Origin: JAPOKJ01 sp031421635
GTDB lineage: Bacteria > Pseudomonadota > Gammaproteobacteria > Burkholderiales > Burkholderiaceae_E
Assembly (NCBI GenBank): GCA_031421635.1
Contig: JANOPA010000125.1
Coordinates: 85,287 to 149,286, forward strand
DNA length: 64,000 nucleotides
Direction of reading: 5' to 3'
The first letter of the stretch is position 1. Each line of letters begins with the position of its first letter. Shown piece by piece: positions 9,526 through 18,394 of the stretch. The notes beneath the pieces were generated by a model, which did no database searches, was not told where the DNA came from, and worked only from the letters and a program-made list of their open reading frames with translations. The translations under genes were made by a program, and so were the position numbers.

Positions 9526-10521
9526 ATGAAGAAATTTCTAAAGGCACTAGCCTTATCCGTTCTCGCAATAGCTATCACCCTGCCCGTGGCAGCTCAAGCC
9601 CCCGCCAAGAAATTGATTCGAATTCATACGGCCGGCCCGGCCGATCTCGGGGTGGACAACACCATGCTGGCCCATCAGTTCATGACCTATGTGAACGCTA
9701 ATTCCGACACTATGGAGGTGAAGGTTTTTCCTGCCAGCCAGCTTGGTCAGTCGCGAGAGGTTATCGAGGCCATGCGCTTAGGGTCGGGCGCGTCTGGAAC
9801 AGCGGGCGGTCCGGCGGAGTACGCATCCTTTGTGAAACGCTTAGGTGTGCTGGGTCTGCCTTTTCTATGGAAGAGCTACGACCATGCCACGACCGTTTTG
9901 GACGGGCCGGTCGGCACTGAACTAAATAGCGATATGGAGAAGGCTGGTTTCAAGGTATTGGCCTGGGCGGTGAGTTGGGGTTATCGCAATGTTGTTACAG
10001 CCAAAAAGGAAGTCAAGCAGGCTGCCGACCTCAAAGGATTGAAGATTCGCACCATCCCCACCAAAGTCTTCGTGGCGGCTGTTAATGCCATGGGTGCCAA
10101 TGCTACCCCCATGAATTTTGGAGAAATCTACACCTCGCTGCAAAGTGGTGTATTGGATGGCTACGAGCACACTGCCGCCACCACAATCTCTTTCAAGTTC
10201 AACGAGGTGGCTTGTTGCATTGCCATGACCCGGCACTTGATGGATCCGACCGTGCTGGTATTTTCGCTGGCCGAATGGCGCAAGTTCAGCGCGACTGAGC
10301 AAGTCATCATGACCAAGGGCGCGAAGGCCGCTGCCGACATGGTTCGTGCCGCCGCTCCAGTGCGTGAGGCGGAGTCCTTGGCCGCGGTGAAGAAGCTCGG
10401 GATGAAGGTCTATGACATTGATGTGGCCCCGCTCCAAAAAGCTGCCAGCACAGCGCAAGATGACTTAGCCAAAGAGTTTGGCGCCGAGTCTTTGCTCGCG
10501 CAAATCCGCAAGTTGCAATAA
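9526..10521 (+). CDS. dctP: TRAP transporter periplasmic receptor (DctP)
   Basis: Receptor of a TRAP transporter, 331 residues, with a Sec signal peptide ending LPVAAQA. The carboxylate-binding Arg of the family sits in LKGLKIRTIPT; the sequence SGVLDGYEHTA follows the usual G-x-x-D-G pattern. AGGAG lies 8 bases before the ATG. Ligands of this family are C4-C6 acids and related organic acids. It is followed by the small and large permeases and a 2-hydroxyacid dehydrogenase, suggesting a hydroxy or keto acid as ligand; this last point is inference. Confidence 0.92.
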   Translation: MKKFLKALALSVLAIAITLPVAAQAPAKKLIRIHTAGPADLGVDNTMLAHQFMTYVNANSDTMEVKVFPASQLGQSREVIEAMRLGSGASGTAGGPAEYASFVKRLGVLGLPFLWKSYDHATTVLDGPVGTELNSDMEKAGFKVLAWAVSWGYRNVVTAKKEVKQAADLKGLKIRTIPTKVFVAAVNAMGANATPMNFGEIYTSLQSGVLDGYEHTAATTISFKFNEVACCIAMTRHLMDPTVLVFSLAEWRKFSATEQVIMTKGAKAAADMVRAAAPVREAESLAAVKKLGMKVYDIDVAPLQKAASTAQDDLAKEFGAESLLAQIRKLQ

Positions 10522-10524
10522 GTG

Positions 10525-10995
10525 ATGCAGCGCGTTTTTGACGGCATCGACCAGGGTGTCGAGTGGTTGGTGTCGCTCATATTCGCAATCGTCGTGTGCA
10601 TCGCGTTGATACAGGTGTTCTACCGCTACACCCTCAACACCTCTCTGAGTTGGAGTGAAGAGGCACAAATCTTTGGTCACATCTGGATCGTGTTCTTGGG
10701 TATTCCGGTCGCCTACCGACGTGGTGCCCACATGTACATCGAAACCTATTGCGACAGGCTGCCGCCCACGGCGCGTTCGTGGTTCAATTTTCTGATCGAG
10801 CTGCTGTGGGCTGCGTTTGCAGTGTCCCTGATGGTGCTCGGCTGGATGGTGGCGCGTGTGGCCCACATGCAAGAATCGCCGGGACTGGAAGTGCCCATGA
10901 GCTACCCGTATGCGGGAATGGTACTGGGAGGCACTTACCTGCTTTTCGTGGCGCTGCGACGCCTGATCCATAAAGCCTGGAAGGTTGCAGCATGA
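10525..10995 (+). CDS. dctQ: TRAP transporter small permease (DctQ)
   Basis: 156-residue, four-helix membrane protein of the DctQ type. Diagnostic features are the YRYTLNTSLSWSEEAQIF segment after helix 1 and RRGAHMYIE after helix 2. The start is taken at ATG 10525, three bases past the dctP stop; a GTG at 10522 is equally in frame. Its stop overlaps the dctM start (ATGA, 10992-10995). It forms the membrane complex with DctM. Confidence 0.9.
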   Translation: MQRVFDGIDQGVEWLVSLIFAIVVCIALIQVFYRYTLNTSLSWSEEAQIFGHIWIVFLGIPVAYRRGAHMYIETYCDRLPPTARSWFNFLIELLWAAFAVSLMVLGWMVARVAHMQESPGLEVPMSYPYAGMVLGGTYLLFVALRRLIHKAWKVAA

Positions 10996-12284
10996 CCTGG
11001 TTCTTGTTTGCCTTAATGCTTGGCACCATGTTGATCGGCGTGCCGATTCTTTTATCGATCGCCCTGGTGGGCTATGTCGGCGTGGCCGCAGTGCCAGACC
11101 TGGTCTTGCCTTTGTTCGCGCAAAAGATGTTTGCGCAGCTTGATTCCTTCACCTTATTGGCCTTGCCTTATTTCATCCTGGCGGGTGCGCTGATGTCGGC
11201 CAGCGGCATGAGCCAACAATTGGTGGACTTTTCTCGCGTGTTGGTTGGGCACTTGCGGGCTGGCTTGGCACACGCGTCGGTCGTGGCCAGCATGATCTTT
11301 GCAGGGGTTTCAGGCTCCAGCACCGCAGATGCCTCTGCCATTTCAGCCATTGTCATTCCAACCATGAAAAAGTCTGGCTACAAACCGGGCTTTGCCGCTG
11401 CACTCATTGCAACGGCGGGCACCATTGGCGCCATCATCCCGCCGAGCATGGTGATGGTGGTATACGGATCGATTGCCCAGGTGTCGATTGGCGGCTTGTT
11501 TTTAGGTGGCATCATTCCGGGTGTTTTGGTGGGTCTCTTCTTGATGGCCACCATAAAAATATATACCTACCTGCCAGACTATCCAGAGTTGCGTGAAGTA
11601 CATGGCCGCTTTTCCTGGCAAGCCTTGTTCAAGTCCTTGCTTGCGGTCTGGCCTGCGTTACTCGGGCCAGTGATTATCGTCGGCGGCATATTGAGCGGTA
11701 TTTTTACGGCCACTGAAGCGGGTGCGGTTGCATGCCTCTATGCCTTTCTGTTGGGAACGCTGTTTTATAAAAAAATCAAGCTGCGCGACATGCCAGGGAT
11801 CTTCCTTGAAGCGGCCTTGATGACCACGATGGTGTCGGGCATTATTGCTGTGGCCGGGGCCTCAGGCTGGCTTCTGGGCTATCTACAGTTCAATGAGGGC
11901 GCCCTCAAATTTGTCACCTCCATGTCGCAAGACCCAACCATGGTGTTGCTGATCGTTGCAGCCGTGATGATCGTCCTGGGCACCTTTGTCGATTCGCTCG
12001 CGGTGTTGCTGGTGTTCGCTCCGGCCGCTATTCAAATCAGTAAGGTGTACGGCATTGATCCGATACAAATGGGGTTGGTGATGGTGATGTGCAACCAAAT
12101 TGGCGCGGTGTCACCTCCTACCGCCCCGCTTTTATTCATCACTACAAGTATTGCCAAATGCTCTTTCTCCGAGGTGAATCGCCATGTCTGGTGGTTCATG
12201 CTGGCCGAAACGCTGGTACTCCTCATGGTGATTTTTGTTCCGGCGATGTCTACCTGGATTCCGCGACATTATCTCGGCAAATAA
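10992..12284 (+). CDS. dctM: TRAP transporter large permease (DctM)
   Basis: 430-residue transport subunit with about 12 membrane segments and standard DctM length. Landmarks include GVSGSSTADASAI (the scoop-motif serines and glycines), IGAIIPPS, and a C-terminal region with GAVSPPTAPLLF. Couples Na+ gradient to import of the acid delivered by DctP. Translationally coupled to dctQ. It is followed 67 bases later by a 2-hydroxyacid dehydrogenase that is probably part of the same transcript. Confidence 0.93.
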   Translation: MTWFLFALMLGTMLIGVPILLSIALVGYVGVAAVPDLVLPLFAQKMFAQLDSFTLLALPYFILAGALMSASGMSQQLVDFSRVLVGHLRAGLAHASVVASMIFAGVSGSSTADASAISAIVIPTMKKSGYKPGFAAALIATAGTIGAIIPPSMVMVVYGSIAQVSIGGLFLGGIIPGVLVGLFLMATIKIYTYLPDYPELREVHGRFSWQALFKSLLAVWPALLGPVIIVGGILSGIFTATEAGAVACLYAFLLGTLFYKKIKLRDMPGIFLEAALMTTMVSGIIAVAGASGWLLGYLQFNEGALKFVTSMSQDPTMVLLIVAAVMIVLGTFVDSLAVLLVFAPAAIQISKVYGIDPIQMGLVMVMCNQIGAVSPPTAPLLFITTSIAKCSFSEVNRHVWWFMLAETLVLLMVIFVPAMSTWIPRHYLGK

Positions 12285-12351
12285 TTCGTTCGCCGAACAT
12301 TCACGGCGTAAGCGTTTTGAGCCACAAATCTCCCACGATAAAAGGTATCGC

Positions 12352-13353
12352 ATGAAACCCGCCACAGTCTTCATCACGCATTCCCCGCATGCGCTCAGCC
12401 ACTACTACGGCGCGCGCGCACTGGCTGCACTGCAGGCCGTGGCGGAGGTGCGTACTCATGGTAGCGAGCAGGAGTTAAGTATCTCGGAGTTGGTAGAAAG
12501 AGCGGGTCGTTGCCACATCATTGTGAGTGATCGAGTGCACGCCGGTAGCGCTGCCTTGTTGGCCCAATTACCCCAGCTTCTTGCGTTTTGCCGTTGCGCA
12601 GTGGATATTCGTAATGTCGACGTCGCAGCCGCGTCCGCGCACGGAATCTTGGTGACCCAGGCGAGTGCCGGCTTCAAAACCTCCGTAGCCGAATGGATTC
12701 TTGGTGCAATGGTGGACTTGAGCCGTGGCATCTCCCTTGCCGCCCGTTCCTATCATGATGGCCGAGTTCCCGTCGCGCGGATGGGACGAGAGCTCAGGGG
12801 GTCCACCATCGGTATCATTGGCTTCGGGCAGATCGCCAGAACCTTGGCACCCATCGTGCGAGCCTTAGGCATGAGATTATTAGTCAATGACCCGTTCGCC
12901 AGCATTGACACCTCTGATGGTGAAGCCAGCACTCTCGATAATCTGTTGGCGCAGTCCGACTATGTTGTGTGCTTGGCCGTCGCTACCCCTGCTACCGAGA
13001 ACCTGATGAATGCTGATGCATTTTCCGCCATGAAGTCCACGGCATATTTTGTGAATGCCTCGCGCGGTAATTTAATTGATGAGGCGGCCTTACGCCATGC
13101 CTTGGATGCGGGCCAAATCGCCGGTTGCGCGCTCGATGTGGGTCGCGCCGCCGATCAAATGCCCAGCCTGGAACTAGCTCGCCATCCCTTGGTCATTGCG
13201 ACGCCTCATATCGGCGGCCTGACGCCCCAGGCGATTGAGCACCAATCGATGGAGACTGTGCAGCAGATCAGCACGTTTTTGCAGGGAGGAATGCCGGTTG
13301 GAGCAGTCAATCCTGAGCATGCTTTACGGCTTAAAAAATGGTTGACTCAATAA
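12352..13353 (+). CDS. D-2-hydroxyacid dehydrogenase family, variant active site
   Basis: NAD(P)-dependent dehydrogenase of 333 residues, next to the TRAP genes. The Rossmann motif is GIIGFGQIA. The catalytic Arg is in NASRGNLIDE and the catalytic His in ATPHIGG. The usual Glu (in DVFxxEP) is not present: the equivalent segment reads DVGRAADQMPS, so an Asp or another residue must polarise the His. This spelling recurs, as far as I recall, in a Burkholderiales subgroup, so it may be a genuine subfamily with altered chemistry. The start is the ATG at 12352; longer upstream frames overlap dctM. Confidence 0.85.
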   Translation: MKPATVFITHSPHALSHYYGARALAALQAVAEVRTHGSEQELSISELVERAGRCHIIVSDRVHAGSAALLAQLPQLLAFCRCAVDIRNVDVAAASAHGILVTQASAGFKTSVAEWILGAMVDLSRGISLAARSYHDGRVPVARMGRELRGSTIGIIGFGQIARTLAPIVRALGMRLLVNDPFASIDTSDGEASTLDNLLAQSDYVVCLAVATPATENLMNADAFSAMKSTAYFVNASRGNLIDEAALRHALDAGQIAGCALDVGRAADQMPSLELARHPLVIATPHIGGLTPQAIEHQSMETVQQISTFLQGGMPVGAVNPEHALRLKKWLTQ

Positions 13354-13607
13354 TTGGCGGGTGCGATTAAGATATCTGCTTCCACGAAGGAAAGTCGCTG
13401 TTCGGACCACGCGCCAACTTTCCTTCGATAGCGCAATATGCTTGGAATACTTACGTCTAATGCGAAGATGCATTTGCGCAAGCGTCCTTTCAGTGCATTT
13501 GAACTTTTTTCACCCAAACAAAGGCGCAGGATTTTCAGGCCACGGGTGTTGAGTTAGATCTAACCTCTAATGAAAGAAACCTGAATTGCGTTAAGGGGCA
13601 TGCTGAT

Positions 13608-13943
13608 CTACTTAACTTGTTCAAGCACAAAGCGGGAAGATTTGGCCTCGCCGATTAGTGTGCAAGTCAGGCTCGCATATAGAATCAAAACAAGGATCAT
13701 TTTCAATACGCTGACACTCCATGCTCGCAGGAGCGCAACCATCCCCACCACGGCCAAAGAAAACATAATTGTAGCCAAGAAGTATGCGGGGATGCCCGAT
13801 ACGAATATCACTGAAGCAATGCGTTTGGATGAGGTGTTGAAGCCTCCAAGGGCAATGATCATCGATCCGCCTATCGTTCCAAGCGCCACGAGCACGGCAA
13901 TGGCAAATTGGGCGCCACGGGTTAGGTTATGGGCTTGTGACAA
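13608..13943 (-). CDS. Hypothetical membrane protein
   Basis: 111 residues with three clear hydrophobic segments (about 12-33, 47-72 and 77-98), so probably an inner-membrane protein. I do not recognise a family. The opposite strand carries an overlapping open frame without membrane or domain character, and the minus-strand reading is preferred. It stands alone between the dehydrogenase gene and a decayed gene; the 254 bases between 13354 and 13607 show nothing identifiable. Confidence 0.5.
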   Translation of the reverse strand: MSQAHNLTRGAQFAIAVLVALGTIGGSMIIALGGFNTSSKRIASVIFVSGIPAYFLATIMFSLAVVGMVALLRAWSVSVLKMILVLILYASLTCTLIGEAKSSRFVLEQVK

Positions 13944-14240
13944 ATTCTCTCCTTGGCTTAATAAGTCTGGTTGGTCTGACAGGTATCAGAAGCGAATTGC
14001 CTCCCCCTAAAAGTCGTCCTGGAAACCTGGCCGTGAACACTTCCGTCGAGGCACTTGTTGCCCGGCGGTATATCGACGTTAAGATAACATTTTGCTCGAC
14101 GCCCGCGTGGCGAAGTTCGCATTTCTTGTCACGAAGGTACGTCGTCCGCTGTTAGCGAGCCAAGGTATTTTTAATGCTCTCGCTATGTGAGCTTTTTTCG
14201 AGAGTGGCGTGCTAGAACACCTTGATCGCCAAAGATAAAT
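13944..14240. other. Intergenic region, nothing identified
   Basis: About 300 bases with only short frames on both strands and no recognisable domain or strong repeat. Given the frameshifted gene just downstream, it may hold decayed coding sequence, but I cannot show this. Confidence 0.3.
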
Positions 14241-14866
14241 TTGCTTATCGACCCAGTTGTCAATTACCATTTCCGAACTACCTGCCAATATGGACACTCG
14301 GACGGACGAGAGTTTCGTGAGTCCATTGTTGCCACCGTCGTGTTCACCGAATTACAGAGCAATATCATGGCTGGGGCGGGCATTGTTTATGCTCAATTTG
14401 CTCTCGATGGCAAACTTGACTTGGAATTAGGTGAGGGCATCAGAAAATCTATGCAACCCAACAAGCAATGGTTCGATTGTGGGGCAAAGTGGTTCGAGAT
14501 GAAGGAAATCGCATTGCTCAAGAGCAGTCGCAAGGCATTACGAGATGGCACAATGATCGAATGACGGCCATTGACCTTAAGGGCGCGAACGATCGCTCGC
14601 AGATCCGGATGCAGACGCAGCGGGAGATTTCCCAAATTTACTCTCAGACCCGGCAAAGTACGCAAGCGAGCAACGACCGCATGCACCGAAGAAGCTTAGA
14701 AGCAATCGGCGAGTACAACACCTATAAAGACCCTTCGAGCGGTACTCCGGTTCGCAGCACAATTCACAACAACCATGTTTGGAGAGTGGGTGAGGGGCGC
14801 TACATTTCAAGTAACGATCCAAATTTCAAACCCAGCAACGGGGTTGAATTGAGGCGCATTCCCTAA
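14241..14866 (+). pseudogene. Frameshifted hypothetical gene
   Basis: Two plus-strand frames overlap and look like one broken gene. The first (14241-14564) has a TTG start and no clear homology. The second (14468-14866) gives 132 residues with a Gln/Arg-rich, coiled-coil-like stretch, then YNTYKDPSSGTPV, HVWRVGEGRYISSNDPNF and a short tail. That ending resembles a common bacterial C-terminal module with a YxDPxxG...HAW..GxY...DPNF pattern. The N-terminal part of the second frame overlaps the first, suggesting a frameshift near 14470-14560. Alternatively, the second frame is a small intact protein. Confidence 0.4.
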
Positions 14867-14994
14867 AATCGAATTTTTGCATCAGCGATTTACATTGCCT
14901 TGTTCGCCTGATCGCATTTCGCAAATCACTCACCAAGGGCGTCCAAAATCAGTCCGAATGCTTATACTCGCTAGCTGAAAGATTCGGATCGTTG

Positions 14995-16416
14995 ATGGAC
15001 AAGCAAGTAGATGTATTAGTGATTGGCGGCGGCAATGCCGCGCTTTGTGCTGCCTTGACGGCGCGCGAGGCTGGCGCTAGTGTGATGGTGCTGGAGGCTG
15101 CCCCCCGTGAATGGCGAGGGGGCAACTCGCCCCACACCCGCAATTTGCGCTGTATGCATGACCAGCCACAGGACGTGCTGGTGGAGTCCTATCCGGAGGA
15201 GGAGTACTGGCAGGACTTACTCAAGGTGACCGGCGGTCAGACCGATGAGGAACTGGCGCGCTTGGTCATTCGTGCCTCGTCGACTTGTCGGCCATGGATG
15301 GTGAAGCATGGGGTGCGCTTTCAACCGTCTTTGTCTGGGGCATTGCATACCGCTCGCACCAACGCTTTTTTTATGGGCGGCGGCAAGGCCCTGATGAATG
15401 CTTATTACCGAAGTGCCGAACGCCTTGGCGTGACGATTCGCTATGAAACACCGATTGCACGTTTGGAGCTAGAGGGTACCGTGGGTGTTGCGGCGATTAC
15501 GGAAACGGGTGAGCGACTCACCGCCAAGACTTTTGTACTGGCCGCGGGAGGCTTTGAGTCCAACCTCGCATGGATGCGCGAAGCCTGGGGTGTGAACGAG
15601 CATGGCGAGTATCCCGCTGAACAGTTTTTAATTCGCGGTACACGCTTTAATCAAGGCGTGTTGTTGCGTGCCATGATGGACGCTGGTGTCGATATGATTG
15701 GTGACGCCACTCAAGCCCATATGGTAGCGATTGACGCGCGTGCACCGCTGTACGACGGTGGTATCTGTACCCGTATCGACTGCGTGTCTCTTGGTGTTGT
15801 TGTGAATCGCGCGGGTCACCGCTTCTATGACGAAGGTGAAGACTTCTGGCCCAAGCGTTACGCGATTTGGGGGCGATTAGTGGCCCAGCAACAAGGGCAA
15901 ACTGCTTACTCAGTGATTGATAGCAAGGCCATTGGTCGCTTCATGCCACCGGTATTCCCCGGAACGAAGGCCGATACTTTAGAGGCGCTTGCCGCTAAAC
16001 TAGGCTTGGATGAGGTGGTTTTCATGCAAACCATGGATGCCTACAATGCAGCCTGCAAGGCGGCCCGAGCCGACCCGAGCAAGTTCGATCACACGGCGCT
16101 CGATAGTTGTTTTACGGAGGGTGTGATGCCCGCCAAAACACATTGGGCGAGGCCCATCGATACAGCACCGTTTTTTGCCTACGCGGTACGTCCTGGGGTG
16201 ACCTTCACTTACCTGGGATTAAAGACCGATAAAGATGCAAAAGTATTTTTCAAAGGCAAGGCCAGCCCGAATCTATTCGTCGCAGGTGAAATGATGGCAG
16301 GCAATGTTTTGGGCAAAGGCTATACCGCAGGCGTAGGCATGTCGATTGGAACGGCCTTTGGTCGTATCGCAGGCGCGAGTGCGGCCGCAGCACTACTGGA
16401 AAAGGCGGCAGCTTAG
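14995..16416 (+). CDS. tcuA: FAD-dependent tricarballylate dehydrogenase (TcuA)
   Basis: 473-residue flavoprotein of the succinate dehydrogenase/fumarate reductase fold. The FAD motif VIGGGNAALCAALTARE is at the N-terminus, followed by WRGGNSPHTRN, which is typical of TcuA. The C-terminal FAD-binding segment includes GNVLGKGYTAGVGM. TcuA oxidises tricarballylate to cis-aconitate, with electrons passed to TcuB. The ATG at 14995 follows an in-frame TTG at 14992. tcuB begins one base inside the tcuA stop. No tcuR or tcuC is nearby; the TRAP system about 3 kb upstream could supply the substrate. Confidence 0.88.
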   Translation: MDKQVDVLVIGGGNAALCAALTAREAGASVMVLEAAPREWRGGNSPHTRNLRCMHDQPQDVLVESYPEEEYWQDLLKVTGGQTDEELARLVIRASSTCRPWMVKHGVRFQPSLSGALHTARTNAFFMGGGKALMNAYYRSAERLGVTIRYETPIARLELEGTVGVAAITETGERLTAKTFVLAAGGFESNLAWMREAWGVNEHGEYPAEQFLIRGTRFNQGVLLRAMMDAGVDMIGDATQAHMVAIDARAPLYDGGICTRIDCVSLGVVVNRAGHRFYDEGEDFWPKRYAIWGRLVAQQQGQTAYSVIDSKAIGRFMPPVFPGTKADTLEALAAKLGLDEVVFMQTMDAYNAACKAARADPSKFDHTALDSCFTEGVMPAKTHWARPIDTAPFFAYAVRPGVTFTYLGLKTDKDAKVFFKGKASPNLFVAGEMMAGNVLGKGYTAGVGMSIGTAFGRIAGASAAAALLEKAAA

Positions 16417-17579
16417 TGAGTCACGTAGCAAAAATAATTCCGATCCAGCGCTTGACGAGCATGGAAGCAGAGGCTGACCGGGTCCTGACCATCTGTAACG
16501 CCTGTCGCTACTGCGAAGGTTTTTGCGCGGTTTTTCAAGGAATGGCGCGCCGCCTCGATTTTCAGAAGAATGACATCCATTACTTGGCCAATTTATGTCA
16601 CAACTGCGGGGCTTGCCTGCATGCCTGTCAATACGCTCCTCCACACGAATTTGCAGTCAACGTGCCCCGCGCCATGGCCCAGGTTCGGACTCAAACTTAC
16701 GGGGATTACGCATGGCCTGCCAGTGTGGGCGGACTGTATCGCCGCAACGGACTCACCTTGGTGCTGGCCTTAGCCTTGGGTCTAGCACTATTTCTCGTCC
16801 TGGGTGTGTTGAGCAAGGGCTCCTTGTTGCAGGCGCCTGGTTTAAATGGGTTCTACGACATCTTTCCACACGGACTGATGGTCTCGCTTTTTGCACCGGT
16901 GTTTATTTTCTCAGCCTTTGCCTTGTTGATGGGACTCATCGCTTTTTGGAAGGTCGTCGATCCTGAACAACTTGCAGGTTTGAAACTGTCCGGTGCGGAC
17001 AAGCGCTCTGCTCAAACCGAAGCCGTTCATGCGGCTTTTAAACTCAAGTACCTGGATGGCGGCCATGGAGATGGCTGCAACAATGAAGACGACGCTTTTA
17101 CCCATTCGCGCCGACGTTATCATCACTTCACCTTCTACGGCTTTTTGTTGTGTTTTGCGGCTACCAGTGTGGCCACTTTGTTTCACTATGTATTGGCCTG
17201 GCCCGCGCCTTACGGTTATTTGAGTCTGCCCAAACTCCTTGGAATCACTGGCGGACTTTCGATGTTGGTTGGCACGATAGGTTTGTGGAGATTGAACGTC
17301 GCACGTCATCCTCTTCAAGGTGATCCCGACAAGACGGCAATGGATCGCGGCTTTATTGCTCTCTTGTTCCTGACCGCGAGCACGGGGCTTGCTCTGATGT
17401 TGGCCCGCGGGACGGCCGCACTTCCTTTGCTACTCTGCATCCATCTTGGTATTGTGATGGCGTTGTTTCTGACCATGCCCTATAGCAAGTTTGCTCATGG
17501 CTTTTATCGTAGCGCAGCGCTACTCAAGTTCACAATAGAAAAACGACAACCTAGCCGCCTGGCGTCTGGTTCAGAGTAA
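16416..17579 (+). CDS. tcuB: TcuB, Fe-S/heme membrane electron-transfer protein
   Basis: 387-residue partner of TcuA. The N-terminal ferredoxin-like part has two cysteine clusters, CNACRYCEGFC and CHNCGACLHAC. They are followed by a membrane domain of about six helices with histidines likely to ligate heme (for example RRRYHHFTFYG and the FHYVLAWPAPYG helix). It reoxidises reduced FAD in TcuA and passes electrons to the quinone pool. A GTG start at 16416 overlaps the tcuA TAG by one base, so the pair is translationally coupled. Confidence 0.88.
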   Translation: MSHVAKIIPIQRLTSMEAEADRVLTICNACRYCEGFCAVFQGMARRLDFQKNDIHYLANLCHNCGACLHACQYAPPHEFAVNVPRAMAQVRTQTYGDYAWPASVGGLYRRNGLTLVLALALGLALFLVLGVLSKGSLLQAPGLNGFYDIFPHGLMVSLFAPVFIFSAFALLMGLIAFWKVVDPEQLAGLKLSGADKRSAQTEAVHAAFKLKYLDGGHGDGCNNEDDAFTHSRRRYHHFTFYGFLLCFAATSVATLFHYVLAWPAPYGYLSLPKLLGITGGLSMLVGTIGLWRLNVARHPLQGDPDKTAMDRGFIALLFLTASTGLALMLARGTAALPLLLCIHLGIVMALFLTMPYSKFAHGFYRSAALLKFTIEKRQPSRLASGSE

Positions 17580-17603
17580 TTTCACGTACAAGGATTAACC
17601 ATC

Positions 17604-18392
17604 ATGTCCGCCCCCGGAATCTTAAAAATTAAATCAATGCAAACCCATTGCACTGAAGCAGAGTGGCAGGCTCGGGTCGACTTGGCCGCTTGTTATCGCC
17701 TGGTGGCTCACTTCGGGATGGCGGACATGATGGCGAACCATATTTCCTCGCATGTTCCAGGAGAAAAAGGCGCCTTCCTGATCAACCCGTACGGAATGAT
17801 GTACGAGGAGATGACCGCATCTTGCCTGATCAAGGTCGACTACGACGGCAATATTTTGAGCAAGCCCGATTTTGGTGAACTAAATTACGGCATCAATAAG
17901 GCGGGCTATGTGATCCATAGTGCCGTGCATCGCGCTCGACCCGAGGTGGCCTGCGTGATCCATACCCATAGCTGGGCGTCGATGGCGGTGTCCTCACTGG
18001 CTTGCGGCCTATTGCCTCTCACCCAAACCGCCATGCGGTTTTTGAGAATCGCCTATCACGACTATCAAGGTGTGGTGCTCGACACCGCAGAGCAGGCCTC
18101 ATTGATCCAGGATCTGGGGCAGGGCGAGGCCTTGATTCTTCGCAACCACGGCGCACTCACCGTGGGTAAGTCCATCGGCGAGGCTTTCAATTGGATGCAC
18201 CGCTTAGAGTTGGCTTGCCGCGCGCAGATCGGTGCGATGTCTTGTCAAACGCCGTTACAGGAAGTGACTGGCCCCGTCCTGGAAGAAACCTGGAAGAATT
18301 ATCAGCCGAGCACACGACGGCCCTATGGACTCATGGAGTGGCCAGCGCTTTTACGTAAGCTAGATCGCATGGACGCAAGCTTTAGGGACTAG
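17604..18392 (+). CDS. Class II aldolase/adducin family protein
   Basis: 262 residues with the class II aldolase fold. Zn-binding histidines are seen in VIHTHSWA (HxH) and in ILRNHGAL. The segment GMADMMANHISSH is also standard for this family. Such enzymes cleave or epimerise phosphosugars, but this subgroup (with FLINPYGMMYEEMTAS) often sits in carboxylate catabolic clusters and may act as a decarboxylase or aldolase on keto acids. AAGGA lies 10 bases before the ATG. The next gene begins 2 bases after its stop, so the two are co-transcribed. Confidence 0.85.
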   Translation: MSAPGILKIKSMQTHCTEAEWQARVDLAACYRLVAHFGMADMMANHISSHVPGEKGAFLINPYGMMYEEMTASCLIKVDYDGNILSKPDFGELNYGINKAGYVIHSAVHRARPEVACVIHTHSWASMAVSSLACGLLPLTQTAMRFLRIAYHDYQGVVLDTAEQASLIQDLGQGEALILRNHGALTVGKSIGEAFNWMHRLELACRAQIGAMSCQTPLQEVTGPVLEETWKNYQPSTRRPYGLMEWPALLRKLDRMDASFRD

Positions 18393-18394
18393 CC

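Noticed and set aside
13600..14010. 136-codon plus-strand frame opposite the small membrane protein
   Set aside because: No hydrophobic pattern or homology; the minus-strand product has three clear membrane helices.
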